Assembly (NCBI RefSeq): GCF_022458985.1
Contig: NC_061789.1
Coordinates: forward strand, 11,748,175 to 11,812,174
Direction of reading: 5' to 3'
Source: Mugil cephalus
Lineage: Eukaryota > Chordata > Actinopteri > Mugiliformes > Mugilidae
DNA: 64,000 bases
Part shown: positions 35,394 to 48,146 of the stretch, piece after piece
How the letters are laid out: each line of letters starts with the position of its first letter
How positions within the stretch are numbered: position 1 is the first letter of the stretch
The notes under the pieces: generated by a model
Seen by the model: only the letters and a program-made list of their open reading frames with translations
Told to the model about the DNA's origin: nothing
Database searches by the model: none
Translations under genes and position numbers: made by a program

Positions 35394-36347
35394 TCATTGT
35401 CCATGGGAACCTGGAGCCTCAATGTGTGAATGTTGTTGAAACTTCTTGGGGACAGAAGTCAAAACTGAATTATAAATAGTTGGTAAATTAAATCTCAGTC
35501 CACCTCCTCTGTTTAGAGAAAGTTTCTCCACTTTGACATAGATGGCCTCCTTAACTCCTCTCTCAAACCATCTGTCCTCTCTGGCCAGGACTTTGACGTT
35601 GTTATCCTCAAAGGAGTGTCCTTTGTCCTTCAGGTGGAGGTGGACTGCTGAGTCGTTTCCTGATGAGCTGGCTCTCCTGTGTTGGGCCATGCGCTTGTGT
35701 ATGGGTTGTTTGGTTTCCCCAATGTACAAGTCTGTACATTCCTCGCTACACTGAACCGCGTACACTACATTGCTCTGTTTCTGTCTAGGTGTTTTGTCTT
35801 TGGGGTGTACCAGTTTCTGTCTTAGTGTGTTTCCAGGTTTGAAATAAACTGGGATGCGGTGTTTACCAAAAATTCTCCTTAGTTTCTCTGATACACCAGC
35901 TATGTAGGGGATGGTGATGTTCTTCCTTTTGTTGTGTTCCTCTTCCCTGTCGTTTCTGGGATATCTTTTCGAGCCTTTGACAAAGGCCCAGTTGGGATAT
36001 CCACATGTCTTGAGGGTTTGTTTAATGTGTGTTCCCTCCTTGTCCTTGCCCTCCTGTCTAGTGGGGACAGTCTGTGCTCGGTGCTGGAGGGTTCTGATGA
36101 CTCCCAGTTTGTGTTCCAGGGGGTGGTGTGAGTCAAATAACAGGTGTTGATCTGTGTGTGTGGGTTTCCTATATACTTCTATGTTGAGGCTTCGATCTTC
36201 TTCAACACGCACCAAACAGTCCAAAAAGGCCAGACAGGCCCCGCTGATGTCCTCCCTGGTGAACTTGATGTTGCTGTCCACTGTATTGATGTGTTTAGTG
36301 AAAGATTCCACCTCCTTTGTCTTGATTTTAACCCAGGTGTCGTCCAC
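35394..36347 (-). pseudogene. Penelope-like RT tail and GIY-YIG endonuclease fragment
   Basis: An open frame of 317 codons. It starts inside the reverse transcriptase at the catalytic (Y)VDD box (MDDTWVKIKTKEV; an upstream RY-V completes RYVDDTW), followed by the palm/thumb region with CLAFLDCLV and YRKPTHTDQHLLFDSHHPLEH. The C-terminal third holds VVYAVQC...CTDLYIGETKQPIHKRMAQH, the GIY-YIG nuclease core with its Arg helix, and ends near FNLPTIYNSVL. This domain pair is diagnostic of Penelope-like elements, where the nuclease nicks target DNA for priming. The N-terminal part is absent, so it is a fossil fragment. Confidence 0.88.
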
Positions 36348-37132
36348 ATATCTGTACCAGTGGGTGGGAGTGGAACCTGCAAAGATGACCTGGATGACTG
36401 AGAACCTTCACAGACATAGACTCCCTACCTCCACACCACCCCACACCTCCCCCGCTTTTATTAACTACCTTTTCCATTGCTTAGCAGTGACCCCTGCCCT
36501 CCGGTTTTTGCTGGCTTTAGCCACCCCCACGCTCGTTCCTACTAGCAACAGTAGGCTACACAGTAAAGTTATGTACCAACAACCAGTGGACGAAAGAAAA
36601 CAACTGTTATGCAGTTATGAGCTTTCAAGCAGAACACAATGAACTTAATAAAAGATACAAACCTAGCGGACGACTGCGCCAACGGTGTAATGGTTTCGAG
36701 GCAAGCTTCCCTACTGGCGCTCCCTGGTCTGTGGCTGTATACCGTGTCCATCCCCTCATACCATTTCAGGACCTTTCGATCAGCCCCACTTGTATTGTTG
36801 TGCCCCTTGACTGCCCGATATCGGCCCTTCAATTTTTTTAAGCTTCTCCTTCATTTGTTTTACCGTCCTGATAAGGCAAGTTTGGCCGTCTCAGCCGTGA
36901 TCTGCTGGAAAACCTTAGCGTTCTGAGTCCAACTCCGGCCGTATATCTCTTCAGCGTTCTACGTCACATTTTCGGCCCCGATTCACCTACTTCGGACCGA
37001 CCACAGAGGACGTACTAAAAAGCACAGAGAAAAGTATCCCTTTGGCCTTGTTCCACCCACCTTCTAGCAATGGAAATAGCAATTTAAAGTGGGCGGTGTG
37101 GGAAGGTGTGGAGGTAGGCCGTGTATGGATAT

Positions 37133-38920
37133 CTGGCTTATGTTGTCTCTGCTGTGACTTGAAAGAGATTGACAGAATTAAAGTTTCACTTCAGGTATGT
37201 TGACAGTTTGATACAAAGTGAAGTCACCAGGAATAAAAGAGCTGTAATCACAACAGCTGAAGGGCAAGGCACAGATGGCACTCATCCAGGCCGCTGAGTC
37301 GAGCTGAGCCAAATACTGTCTGATTAAGATTTGCATATCGCAAATCTGGATGCCAACTGATCACATACAGCACGTTGCTGACACATCCACGCTCCTCTTT
37401 TTGCTTAATTCCCACCAGGCGGTGCATTTCACACAAAAGCAAAAACAGTAGCAACTAAACTGAAATGTAAAATTACCACCATCTTGTAACCTTGGCGCAC
37501 AAAAAAAAGTTGGCCCTTTAAATGACAGTTTGATTACTTGAAGTCATTGTTGTTTTTACAAAAAAAATAAAAATAAAAAAATCTATGCTATGTAGGGTGA
37601 CTGTGGCATTTTTTCCAGATCAGTCCATGACCAAAATAGTTTAAAATATTGACTTGATTGCATTTCTAGTTTTTGTGTAGCATCAGATTTAAAATTTGCT
37701 ACCCTCTTGTAACCTTAGCGGACAAATTGTCCCATTGACTTCCTCTATGGGAAGTCAATGGGAAAATGGGAAAAACTGGGAAAAACTACTTTTTTTGATC
37801 TCTCAGCCATGACACAATAAAACCATTCATTCTGCTATATTAGGGTGTCATTTGTTAGAAAAGTTGTCAAATTTGTCCTATGCAGATTGGTTCTTCATTT
37901 CATTCCTTTGACAACCAAGGAACAAGATGAAGTTGTTCTTCTCTGTGGAAAAGGGTCAGAATGAAAACAGAAGGAGAGTCTGATGTGGACTTTGCAGTCA
38001 TGATCATCAGATCATTTTGCTTCTTCTTCGGTCTAAATTAAACAGATGCCTGAGGGTTAAATTACATGACAGGACTACTTTTGGTTAGAAGTTAATTTAA
38101 GCTGAGTTGACAGTTTAAAGTCGAGATCAGAGCTGGAGGTTCAACCTGCAGCTACAAGAGTTCATTTTGCAGCTATTATTACTCACATACCTGCTTCGAG
38201 CATGCAGAGGCAGATAAGCCTACAAATCACTGCCACCTTTCAGGGCTGGCTGCAGGGTTTGTACATGTGACAGCAGATCCCGTCAATCACATCCGCTCTG
38301 GTGCGAACTGAGCAGATTAACTCGTAATGCATCATGCATCTGCACTCCTTGATACATTTTAAAAGTAGATAAAAACATGCAGAATTAATAAGATAAAGAG
38401 TCAAGCTGAAACCTGTCACTGTAATTTCCTGGTTATTTACTTTGAACTGGTTATTTATGACTTGGGACTTCTGGTGGAGCTTAATGGGCTCATCCTCTAA
38501 CTTCATGTGTGACTTGTTGATTTTGACTTGTCAGTATTCTTGGGATTTGTTCGGCCACCTACCTGGCTATTTGTTTCTGTTCTGTAATTGACTCTTGTCT
38601 ATGTTGGCGGGGGAGTTGTTTCCTGACTTAACTTTAACTAATCCTGGGACTTGATGTGAAGCCTCACGCTGTCATCTTGGCACTCGACAGTCATGCTTTG
38701 GTTCTTTGCTTGTGAAGGGTTGGTTTGACAGTGTTCTTAGGACTTGCTAATCTTGACTTTGTTCTAGGGACTTGTTCTGGGACCTTCAATGTCTCATAGT
38801 GGCATATGACGTGCAAACTTTTGGTGGAGTTTGGAGTCTTAGGACATGTTAGTCTTGAGAATGTTTTATTGATCTTGACCTTGTTATTTGTTCTCATCTA
38901 TTTTGGCTTTAGAGTTCATG
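37133..38920. other. Gene-free spacer with a short palindrome
   Basis: No gene is seen. At 37730-37743 and 37750-37763 there is a perfect 14-bp inverted repeat (TCCCATTGACTTCC) with a 6-nt loop, a motif often found in dispersed fish repeats. Sequence at 38500-38900 is rich in GACTTGT/TCTTGACTT words, a loose degenerate tandem pattern. Confidence 0.5.
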
Positions 38921-39170
38921 GTCTTTGAAAGGTCGGCAGTTTGATTTCGCCCTATCCCTAGTCCGTCCATTGTGTCCTCAGGCGAGACACTTAGTCCACC
39001 TAGCTCCAAGTGTGAACACCACTGCTCCATGATCGCGTGGTGGTGTGAGAGACATTGGTAGGATTGGCAGCCATGTTTCCGTCAGTCTACCCCAGGGCAG
39101 CTGGGACTACTGAAGTGGTTTATGACCTCCAAGGCGTGACTGTGTTGGCAGATGAATAACTTACTAGGTT
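38921..39170 (+). mobile_element. SINE copy lacking its tRNA head
   Basis: It begins at a degenerate box B (AAAGGTCGGCAGTTTG), continues CCTCAGGCGAGACACTTAG and GGCAGCCATGTTTCCGTCAG, then CTACCCCAGGGCAGCTGGGAC, and ends with TATGACCTCCAAGGCGTGACTGTG. The final block matches the tail of the 24.9-kb SINE, so this is the same family with the head lost. Confidence 0.55.
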
Positions 39171-40860
39171 TTGATGGTACTAGTTTTTCTTGACTGTGTT
39201 CTTTTACTGGTCCTCAACTATCTGGATTGGAGTCGTTACTTTCCTGAACCGGGACGTCATGTGGAGATTTATGATCTCATCTTGGCAGTTGTGACTTGTC
39301 AACTTTGACTGCGACTGTGAACTCTTGGCTCTACTCTGTAATTGGCCTTTCCGATAAAATCAATCAACAAGCGTCTCTAATAAAGACATTGTGTTACAGG
39401 ATGCGGATGACAACAAAAGCCTTTAAACTGAGGGTTGTGGCTCAAAAGTAAAACTAGAGCTCATAGTCAGGGTCGCTATAGCAATACAACAAACTCACAA
39501 GTCTAACTGAGCCAGGGGCGTTTTCCCACATCGAGCACACAAAGTATGACGCTGTCAAGTGACAGGTGAGCACTCAATGCCAGGGGCGTTTGAGACACCA
39601 CCATCGTTTTACTGAGATCTCTTTGTACTTATAGGGAAACTGCAGCACCAGCAGAACATGTGATTCAATGCAGACAGTGAGTGTTATATCACAAAGGGCT
39701 CGAGGTGGTGGGAGGGCATCTCCACTTTTATGGTCTATAGTTTATACCCATTTCTGAATTCCTCCATTTAATGCTTAAGGTACACACCAACACACCAGTC
39801 TGCAGATACTTACTTATTAATGTACAAAAATATGAGACAGAAGTTAATTTTTTGATAAATATGCACATGATTCACCTAACTGTAATAACAACTGGAGAAA
39901 CCTTTGTTAATTATGAAATAATATGCTATTGCAAATTGTCACATATTTTTATGTGTTATATGTATATCACATATTAATAATCTGATTGTTTTGTTTAACA
40001 GACGATTTCTTGACATGCAAAAAAAACTACTGCTCAGCAGGGGGCGCTGCACACAGAGGTCAAGTAAAAATCAGAAAGTGTGACATGTACCAGAACTTCA
40101 GCGTGTGCAGAGATTTCCCAACTCACGGCACAGATCCCTCCAAAAGGTGACGAGATGAATCTGAGGGGTCAAGAGATTTACGGTTATTGATTTGTAAGGC
40201 TTCTGAAAATAGTGTCACTAAATCATTTTGCAGCTTAAGTCTAAAACCATATTCTCTGCTCTAACATCATACCTGCAGCAAACCAATTGATAAAGCATGA
40301 TCAAGCAAAGTGAAGGGGCTCTCTTTAGCTCAAGATGCACTGCAAAAAAAAAAAAAAATTCAAGACAGCAAAAAATCCTTATATTTTGTTCAAAGACAAG
40401 AACTCGGTTCTTATTTTAAGAATTTTTGTCAAGCAAAATAATGTGGCAGATTTTTTTCTTAACACAAGATGATTTGATTAAATTGATTAATTAAGAATTG
40501 ATTGATTGAATATAAGAATATTTAGCTTCTTTCTAGTAATGCTGTTTTTGCAGTGAAATATAAATTTTTTAAAAGTTGTAAACTTGGTCGTTCTAGGTCT
40601 CCATATAATGTAGACAATGCCTGAATAGCTATATAAACACAGCTGTGATAATGGCATATATGTTTTTCAATAATAAGTAATACTTTAAAATGTCCTGACA
40701 GGTGTTGTTTAGAGAGATGAAAAAAAAAAAAAACAGCATGCTATGAGAAACACCTTTAAAAGTGTCCTGCAGCACTTGAGTAGGTTAGGGAGTTGCATCT
40801 GTGGGTGTGGAGTGGTGACCCCACCCACGCACCACCTGCAGCCCAGCCCACCAGAGCATC
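39171..40860. other. Gene-free spacer upstream of K6
   Basis: No supportable gene. GCCAGGGGCGTTT occurs twice about 70 bp apart (near 39511 and 39580). The region 40790-40860 is GC-richer, with a CACCACCTGCAGCCCAGCCC block that forms the proximal K6 promoter. Confidence 0.45.
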
Positions 40861-40867
40861 TTTAAAA
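40861..40867 (+). promoter_or_regulatory. TATA-like box of K6
   Basis: TTTAAAA in CATCTTTAAAAGCAGC, 96 bp before the start codon. AAAAGCAGC also follows the K3 box. Confidence 0.6.
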
Positions 40868-40962
40868 GCAGCAACCGATTTGTCTCTTCTCACTTCTCTC
40901 CTTTAGCCCTCCTCCGGAGAAGACGGACAGACAGACACCTCCTCGACTTCAACTCCATCATC

Positions 40963-43900
40963 ATGACGACTATGATGTACTCCTCCTCCTCAAGGAACTC
41001 CATGAGGTCCGGTGGTGGCTTTGGGGGAGCGTCCCTCGGCAGAGGCATGAGCTCCTTCAGCATGACAGGAGGGGCAGGAGGAGGTGGTGTTAGGGTCTCC
41101 CAAGCCAGCAGGAGCTTCTCTGCCGGCGGTGGTGGTGCAGGTTTTGGAGGTGGTGCAGGCTTTGGAGGTGGTGCAGGTTTTGGAGGTGGTGCAGGCTTTG
41201 GTGCAGGTGCAGGATACGGGGCTGGCTTCGGAGGAGGAGCAGGGATGGACGACAGCGTCATCGGCAACGAGAAATTCGCCATGCAGAACCTGAACGACCG
41301 TCTGGCCACCTACCTGGCCAAGGTGGCAACACTGGAGACGTCCAACGGCGAGCTGGAGCTGAAGATCAAGCAGTTTGTGGAGAACAAGGCTGGCCCAGCC
41401 TCCAGAGACTACAGCGCCTTCTTTGTCACCATCGCAGAGCTGCAGGGAAAGGTGATGACATGGGGGATCATGGGAAAGGATGTTCAGGAGAGGTTGAGGG
41501 TGGGGCCGGTATTTAAAACTTGGCCAAAAAAAGCCATTAAATAAAGGTATGGAGAATGAAAGATGCCAGTTTTGCGTTAAAGCTGAAGTTGTTTAAAAAT
41601 TAAAATAAACAAACTTTGTTTTCTAAAAATAATGACACCATAGCCATATAACCTGTCAATAATAATCGCAAGTGAACAAATTTTTCTTAGTTCAGTGAAT
41701 ACTTCTTCAAGTACATTTAAAAAAATCTATAATTTTGTAGTGTTTTGTAATTTTTTCCAAATTAAAAATGCAACAAACAATTTGCGATGTTTTAAAATCA
41801 TGATTTATAACATCCTAGGCTTTTCAACAATGACATTAGATTAAAAAGAAACAGCTAATCTCACTGCAATGAAGAAAAGTGTGTTTATTTTCAGTCCCAT
41901 TGTTGATTTGGTAGTACAATTTGAAAAATATGAATAGCAGTGAGAAGAGAATCGGGGCTCTCAGGGTTTGAAAGGAGGTCTCGGGTGAACCACACCTGTG
42001 TGTAAGTGATCCAGGACAAGGTGCCACACCCACGAGGGAACACTCTTAAACGTCTCGTTTTACATTCAAAGTACAGCGAGAAATATGAGCTGCGGTTTTC
42101 CCCAAAACATATTTTCTGTGTCATGAAAGAGGCTGCAGTGATTGGTCCACGAGGTGGGTGTGGAAGGTGTTACTGATTTGAGAGGCATGTTTTATATGAT
42201 TTGCAAAAACAGTTTTCCATCTTATTTTCTGCACACACACTGCATATTTCTCTTAATTTTGTCATTTTTATTTGCCTTCTTATATAAGTTTTTTAAAATC
42301 AATTTCCACATATAATCATCATTGTTTGTACTTTACACTAGTCTGTGTTATTGATTTAGTGACAATAAGTCAATATATATTCAGTATTCAATATATATAT
42401 TTTTTTACTTCTTGTTTAATCAGATTCAGGAAGCCATCATTGCCAAAGGTACCGTCATGCTGCACATTGACAACGCCCGTCTGGCTCAGGACGACTTCAG
42501 ACTCAAGTCAGTAAACCTCACTTTCACTTTTTTACCCATTTATTTAGTATAAATATATATATATTGTCTTACTTTCCTTCCTTCATTATTGTTTTTCCTA
42601 CTTAATCTTCCTTTGTACTTATTCCCCCTCTTCTTTCTTTAATGTCAGTCACTAATAAACACCTCCAGATGGATCAATAATTAGATCAATAATGATCAAC
42701 CTGAGAGACTGAATGGTTTCTAATGTGAGCAACCTCTACCAAGAGCAGCAGCTCCGCCTTCTGGCAGCAGGCTGAACTGCAGCAGGTTTACAAACAAAAG
42801 TTACCAGAGATGTACAGGAGAAACACGTCTTAACATCCAAAAAAAATAATTAATGTTGTTTAACATCGTTATTTCTCAGCTTGCTTGTCAAAGTCAAAAT
42901 GAAATTCATCTCTATAGTGATTTAAGCCACTTTTTAAACTTTTAACAAAAGTCTTTTCAGATTTTGTTTAATCTTCGATTGGATTTCTCGTCGATTGACT
43001 GTAATTTTGGCATCTTTTCCGCCCCGTAATAAACTCCGCAGGTTTGAGAACGAGCTGTCCATGCGTCAGTCGGTGGAGGCCGATATCGCTGGCCTGAAGA
43101 TGCTGATGGGAGAAGTGGGCGTGGCCAAGACTGACCTGAGCATGCAGATCGAAAGCCTGACAGATGAGCTGGAATCCATGAAGAGGAACCACAGTGAGGT
43201 AACCACCACAAATCTGACGCTGGCTTCGCCGCCGAAGTAAAAATCCACCAAAACCTGCAACAGAATATCTCCCAATATAAATACGTCTTTATTAAAATAA
43301 AATGTGAAGGAAATAGTCGAGTAATATTAACATTTTCGTATGCGAGCTTTTAAACTGGTATCAATGGCTAACTTTACTTTGAAAAGATGTACTAATTGTA
43401 TTTTAGCATGTGTTAAAATATAAATAGTTTGCTAGTTTGCACTGTTGACACGAATATATAATTCCAGCAGATACATATATGTTCGCAAATTGAGTTAATA
43501 TTAGTATTAGTGCTGTCAACGATTAAAATCACAGGGTTGCCGTGGATTCATTTTGATTAATCACGATTAAATAGCATTCATTTTTAATATTAATCGCGTT
43601 TCATTCAGAAAAAAGTGAATATATATGCACTTAACACGTTTATTGAACGCCTTAAACAGTACAACAAATGTTCAGAATTGTGCATTGTGCATGAATTTTT
43701 TTTTTATCAGATTTTTTATCATGATTATGGATTAATCTGCATTAACGCGTTAATTTTGACACCCCTAACTAATATCGTAATACATGTCAGTTCATGAATG
43801 ACTTAAGTGTTGATATTAATGCTAACTCAACATGCTAGCATACTAAATGCATGCTACATAATGAATCTATAAAGGTGACTATGGTTAGCTAGCATAATTT

Positions 43901-45395
43901 GCGAGTGATACTGAACTTTAAAAAGGATACCCAAGCTAACATTAACATTAAGTTATAAAACTAAAATCAATAACGGAGTTATACTTCGAGATTGCATGCT
44001 AATCCTACTTTGACATGCTAAACATTACACACATACCAAATACAGTATGTTAAGCTAAAAACTGGTTAAAAGCTCATGAACGTAACAAATTAACTTAATG
44101 TTCATGGTAACATTTTAGCATGCTAAGTTAGCATCAATCTCTTAAATTACTTCCTTAATAGCTAAGCTGCAAAGTCCTACTTGAGTTTACACGCTAAAAT
44201 AACTAATTAATAAATAGCATTCTAGAGTTAGCACGAATATCATAATCAACAACGATGATTCAACTTTGTTTAGTGTAGTTCGCAAGTTTTAATACATTTT
44301 ACCATGTTAATTCTTAGTTATTGAGCCACACAAAGTAATGAGTGAGGCTAGAGGTCATGCTGTCTTGTTGTCCTTCCTCCCCATGCAGGACCTGATGGCC
44401 ACGCGCACTGAGATGAGTGGACAGGTGAACGTGGAGGTGGACGCCGCTCCTCAGGCGGACCTCACCAAGATCATGGAGGACATCCGTGAGCACTACGAGT
44501 CCGTTGCCTCCAAGAGCCGCAGAGATCTGGAGAACTGGTTCCAGTCCAAGGTACAGAACCAACAGTGTGTTTAAGAGCTGAACTAAAACCTGTGACCTTT
44601 TTGACGCAATCGCTCTCTCGCTCTCTTAGTCGGAGGTCCTTGCACAGGAGGTGGCAAGCACAGAGATGACGCTGAAGACATCGTCTACCGAGGTGAAGGA
44701 GGTGAAGAGCCAGCTTCAGGCCCTGCAGATTGAGCTTCAGTCTCAGCTCAGCATGGTGAGAAAAACTAAAACCAGGAATATGTCACGTTCTGCATCTCAA
44801 CACTCCTCTAGGATTTCACTACATATTAAGACAATAAGAAGCTTTTTTTTTAAGAAGCTGCTTTTTTTCATCTTGCCGTCCTCCATCGTCTACCTACCTC
44901 TCTTGTCTCGTTGCAGAAAGCGTCTATTGAATCTTCCATGGCTGAAATCCAGAGCCGCTTCGGCATGCAGATGAACGGATACCAGAATCAGGTGAGATGA
45001 GATGCTCTCTGATCGTTTGTTGACGTCTGTCGGCCGCTTCGACCCTGAGCACTCAGACTGAGCTCTACCTGCGCAGGTGTCGTCTCTGGAGGAGCAGCTG
45101 GTGCTACTGAAGTCCGACCTGGAGCGCCAGTCGGAGGAATACCAGGTGCTGCTGGACATCAAGACCAGGCTGGAGATGGAGATCGCAGAGTACAGGAGGC
45201 TGTTGGACGGAGAGGGGATCGGGTGAGAACCGCTCGCAGGGTCAACGTCGGGGGTTCATCCGTGAAGTTCCGTGTGTTTTTCACTTCTCTCTGACTGTTA
45301 GTAACATATTTTTCTCTCACAGCTCATCATCGGTCTCAGTCTCGTCCACAACCACAAAAACTGTCATCACAAAGGTCGTTGAGGAGACCATCTGA
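40963..45395 (+). CDS. Type I keratin K6, Gly-rich head (8 exons, 436 aa)
   Basis: Type I keratin with exons 40963-41451, 42424-42506, 43042-43198, 44389-44550, 44630-44755, 44917-44991, 45077-45222 and 45323-45395. Exon 6 is split 75 + 146 bp by an 85-bp phase-0 intron, at the same codon as in K5. The head (about 1-104) contains repeated GAGFGG units encoded by an 18-bp minisatellite. The rod opens [20 protein letters not shown] and ends [17 protein letters not shown]. The tail (413-436) is short and lacks the DGKVVS motif of its neighbours, ending [13 protein letters not shown]. Further ATGs at codons 4 and 5 are less likely starts. Introns 1-3 are the largest of the cluster, and intron 3 holds a hAT-like element. 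The frame is intact. Confidence 0.95.
41131..41202 (+). repeat. 18-bp coding minisatellite in the K6 head
   Basis: Four near-identical units of GGTGGTGCAGGTTTTGGA (third-position C/T alternation) encode GGAGFG repeats. Slippage here would change head length without breaking the frame. Confidence 0.9.
43507..43768. mobile_element. Short hAT-like element in K6 intron 3
   Basis: The left end TTAGTGCTGTCAACGATTAA and right end GCGTTAATTTTGACACCCCTAA are imperfect inverted repeats. The interior repeats ATTAATCGCG/TTAATCACG. At 262 bp it has no coding capacity, fitting a non-autonomous hAT-type element. Confidence 0.65.
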
Positions 45396-45542
45396 AACCA
45401 ATCACAAAAGTCTGTCTGACCGGAGATGGAGTCAAGTCTGCCCTCTTCCTGCATGCTGGGATCAGGGAACACCTCCACCCGATGAAGAGCCTTTCTCATC
45501 TTCATCACGGTGTGAATTTCTAACTTTACGTTGCCAACAAGA

Positions 45543-45548
45543 AATAAA
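45543..45548 (+). promoter_or_regulatory. Poly(A) signal of K6
   Basis: AATAAA lies 147 bp after the stop, the longest 3'UTR among the six keratins. Confidence 0.75.
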
Positions 45549-48146
45549 ACTCAACTAAAGTCAACAAGTGTCTGCCTTAATGACTAAAGATTATGAAGAC
45601 TGAATCTTTACGAATGAATTTTGGGGTGAAAACAAAACAAATGAGAAATATAAGTTTTTCTAATTTAACTGGAGGTTGAAGTTTCTTTCAGATTTGACAG
45701 AAATAAGATAAAAAGGAAAATAAATATAATGTTGTAAACACTACTGATCAAATAACTTATCAAATAAGTGGAATGTGATTATATCTCAAAAATGATAAAA
45801 TACTATTGATAATGTCTGAAAAGACATCCCAGAATCAGATCAATGAAAAAATACTGGAAATGTTCCAGAAATATTAATATCTTTAAATATTAATAAAACC
45901 TACAGACCATAATAACAACACTTAACATGTCTGGAAATAACATTATCGTTAAATTCTACCAAAAACTATTAATAATAAAGTAAAAAAAAAAAAAAGTATA
46001 ATAATTAATACTGAATAATATTCATATTTTATATAACTATAAAATAAAACACAAACAAACTAATCTTCTGGAAATAAAGCAAAAGTAGATCAAGAAATAT
46101 TTTAAAATATCTAAAAGAAATCTCATGACAAAAATAGAAAGAGAAAAAACTTCTATTAGTATCTGAAAGTGTTACTATAATAAAAACATCACTTCAAGTA
46201 GTGATGATAAAATGTAACAAAAATGTCTAAACATATTAATGAAACAGGTAAAAAAAATTAATGACTAAATATTTATTAAATACTGTATCTTAATGTACAC
46301 ACTAGATAGTTAAACACCACATGGTGCCAACATCATATGAGGTCGGTGCAGTTATATTCTTGCAGCTGAATATTTTATTACCTCAGTGCGTACGTGTGTA
46401 AATATTTTTCTCAATTTTCATTTATACTCGACATTTTTTAAAGCAACTTCAGATATTTCTAAACGTTTTCAGAGCTGGATTTTAATTGGAGTTTATTTTA
46501 AGACTGAGAATAATCAGGGAGTTTCCTCCAATGAAAATTAATCTGTTGATTAGATCCACATCAACACGAGTCACTCAGGTTTGATGAAATAGTACTCCAT
46601 TAAGTTTTGCCTCTTAACCTTACGTCACCTGATACAAAGACAAACTCAATCAGATCTTCTCAGATTTGGCTCAAAGTTATAAAACGTACCTGAGTCCAGG
46701 TTCTTTTGGTTCAGGCGCCTCCAGGAGCAGAAGAGTCACGTCGCCCTCAGGATGAACCAGAACAACAGCGCCACCATCAGGCTGAGATGTCCACATGATT
46801 ATAATAAAACCTGATGATGCTGTGGTTACATTCAGCCAGAGCAGACGGTTCGTTTTTACCAAATGAACCTGGGACCTCTGCAAACAGTTGTTCTGAAAGG
46901 AGGCGCCGTTTCCATGGCTGCCATCATTGTTTTCAATCATAAACATAGAAACAAGTCAAAATCATTTGAAAACTTAACTTAAATAAATAAAGCCAGCAGT
47001 TACCTCTGTGATGTCTCTTCTAATGTTAAGTTTCCTGATTATTATCAGTCTGCTAAAGAGAAGTCGAGCAGATCAACAGTTCAACACACATCAGAAGAAA
47101 ACAGCTGCATGTGCCATTAGTTTCTTTAATAATTCTTCTTCCAGTACAAGATGCTGCGTCACCTCCTCCTTCCCACTGTTGTTTTATTTATTTTTTTTAG
47201 TTTTATTACATTTTTTTTTTTAAGGAATTACATAATCAATAGATTTACACAGTGAGCGATCTGGACAGGGGGGTTGGGGGGTGAGGGGTTGAGTTCCTTT
47301 GTGCTGATGAGTTTGGTCCTTTGGATCCCAACGAAGCTGAAAAACTGAGAATCATTTAAACACTGCTACAAAACAAAAGAACGGCCTCTGATTATCGTCA
47401 GCAATGAGAAGACGCCTGCGGCGTCCTCATCAGTCAATACTGGTCAATAAAAATATCTAAGTGGAATCAGATTTTAACAGTACAGTACCCACACCTCCAT
47501 GTAAAATACTAGTAAACTGGTAGAAAGTACTCGCATGTACTGAAGTACTCTCATCAACACAAAGAGAGGAACCTGATGTTGGACCCCGTTCACCAGACAC
47601 CAGCCAAACTAATCAGATTACTGATCAGGCTGCTGACTTTAACACTTTGATTTCTAATCTTAACGGACTGAAAGGTGAAACGATACTTTCATCTCATCTG
47701 TTAGTTCTGATCTATGTATTTTGAATACATAACATGTGCGTTCATCCTGTTGACTGATCAGTGATTGGGGTCCTGCTCTGTCAGGAGCTGCTGGTCTGTT
47801 CAGTAAAAAACTGCAAATACAAAAAGAAGTACTCAAACTTGGTCACTGACATTTTTGTGCTTGTGTTTCATAAGTACTCCAAAAATAAGTACTGGTATTT
47901 TAAAGAGTATCTACAGCCCCCCCCCCCCACCCACAGACACACAGTATATAACGTGTACACACACACAGACACTTGCATAAGAGCAAATCAGTCAGTCCAC
48001 TCTGCCCACAGATAAAATGTAAAAGAGCACAAAAAGGTATGAAAATGTAAGAAAAACTCATAAGGAAAAGATTCATATATAGTATTTATAAAAAAAGAGG
48101 AATAATACTTTGTTTTTCCGGGAGGTTAAAGGGTTCTCAGTTCGTC
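45549..48146. other. AT-rich region between K6 and ZnA
   Basis: No keratin follows K6 in the window. The first kilobase is extremely AT-rich. From about 47.18 kb to 48.15 kb the sequence is plausibly the 3'UTR of ZnA on the - strand: TTTATT motifs (AATAAA on the - strand) lie at about 47186-47206 and a run of 12 C at 47917-47928. Exact mRNA ends are inference. Confidence 0.4.

Larger units (their letters stand above)
35126..36419 (-). mobile_element. Penelope-like retroelement (5'-truncated)
   Basis: A - strand element with reverse transcriptase C-terminus and GIY-YIG endonuclease. It is flanked on both sides by ACTCCCTA (35118-35125 and 36420-36427), an 8-bp target-site duplication within the host transposon's arm. 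The 3' terminal region carries a hammerhead-like motif. It is a partial copy lacking most of the reverse transcriptase and so is not autonomous. Confidence 0.85.
35108..37132. mobile_element. Long-TIR DNA transposon interrupted by a Penelope-like element
   Basis: The left end ATTTCCATACACTCCCTA (35108-35125) continues at 36420 as ACTCCCTACCTCCACACC with CCATTGC at about 36474. The right end (about 37065-37132) reads in reverse complement ATATCCATACACGGCC, CCTACCTCCACACC and TTTCCATTGC. The two arms match imperfectly over roughly 65 bp. Without the insert the element is about 720 bp and has no coding capacity, so it is a non-autonomous element. Confidence 0.7.

Noticed and set aside
36569-36926. 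Several ORFs between the Penelope element and the right transposon arm
   Set aside because: They lie in the interior of a non-autonomous transposon and have no domain.
41131-41202. Short regular repeats that might suggest a CRISPR-like array
   Set aside because: Units are contiguous with no spacers and encode the keratin head in frame.
40890-41309. Minus-strand ORF of 139 codons rich in P-A-P-K-P repeats
   Set aside because: It is the antisense reading of the K6 Gly-rich head minisatellite, with no promoter or splice context of its own.
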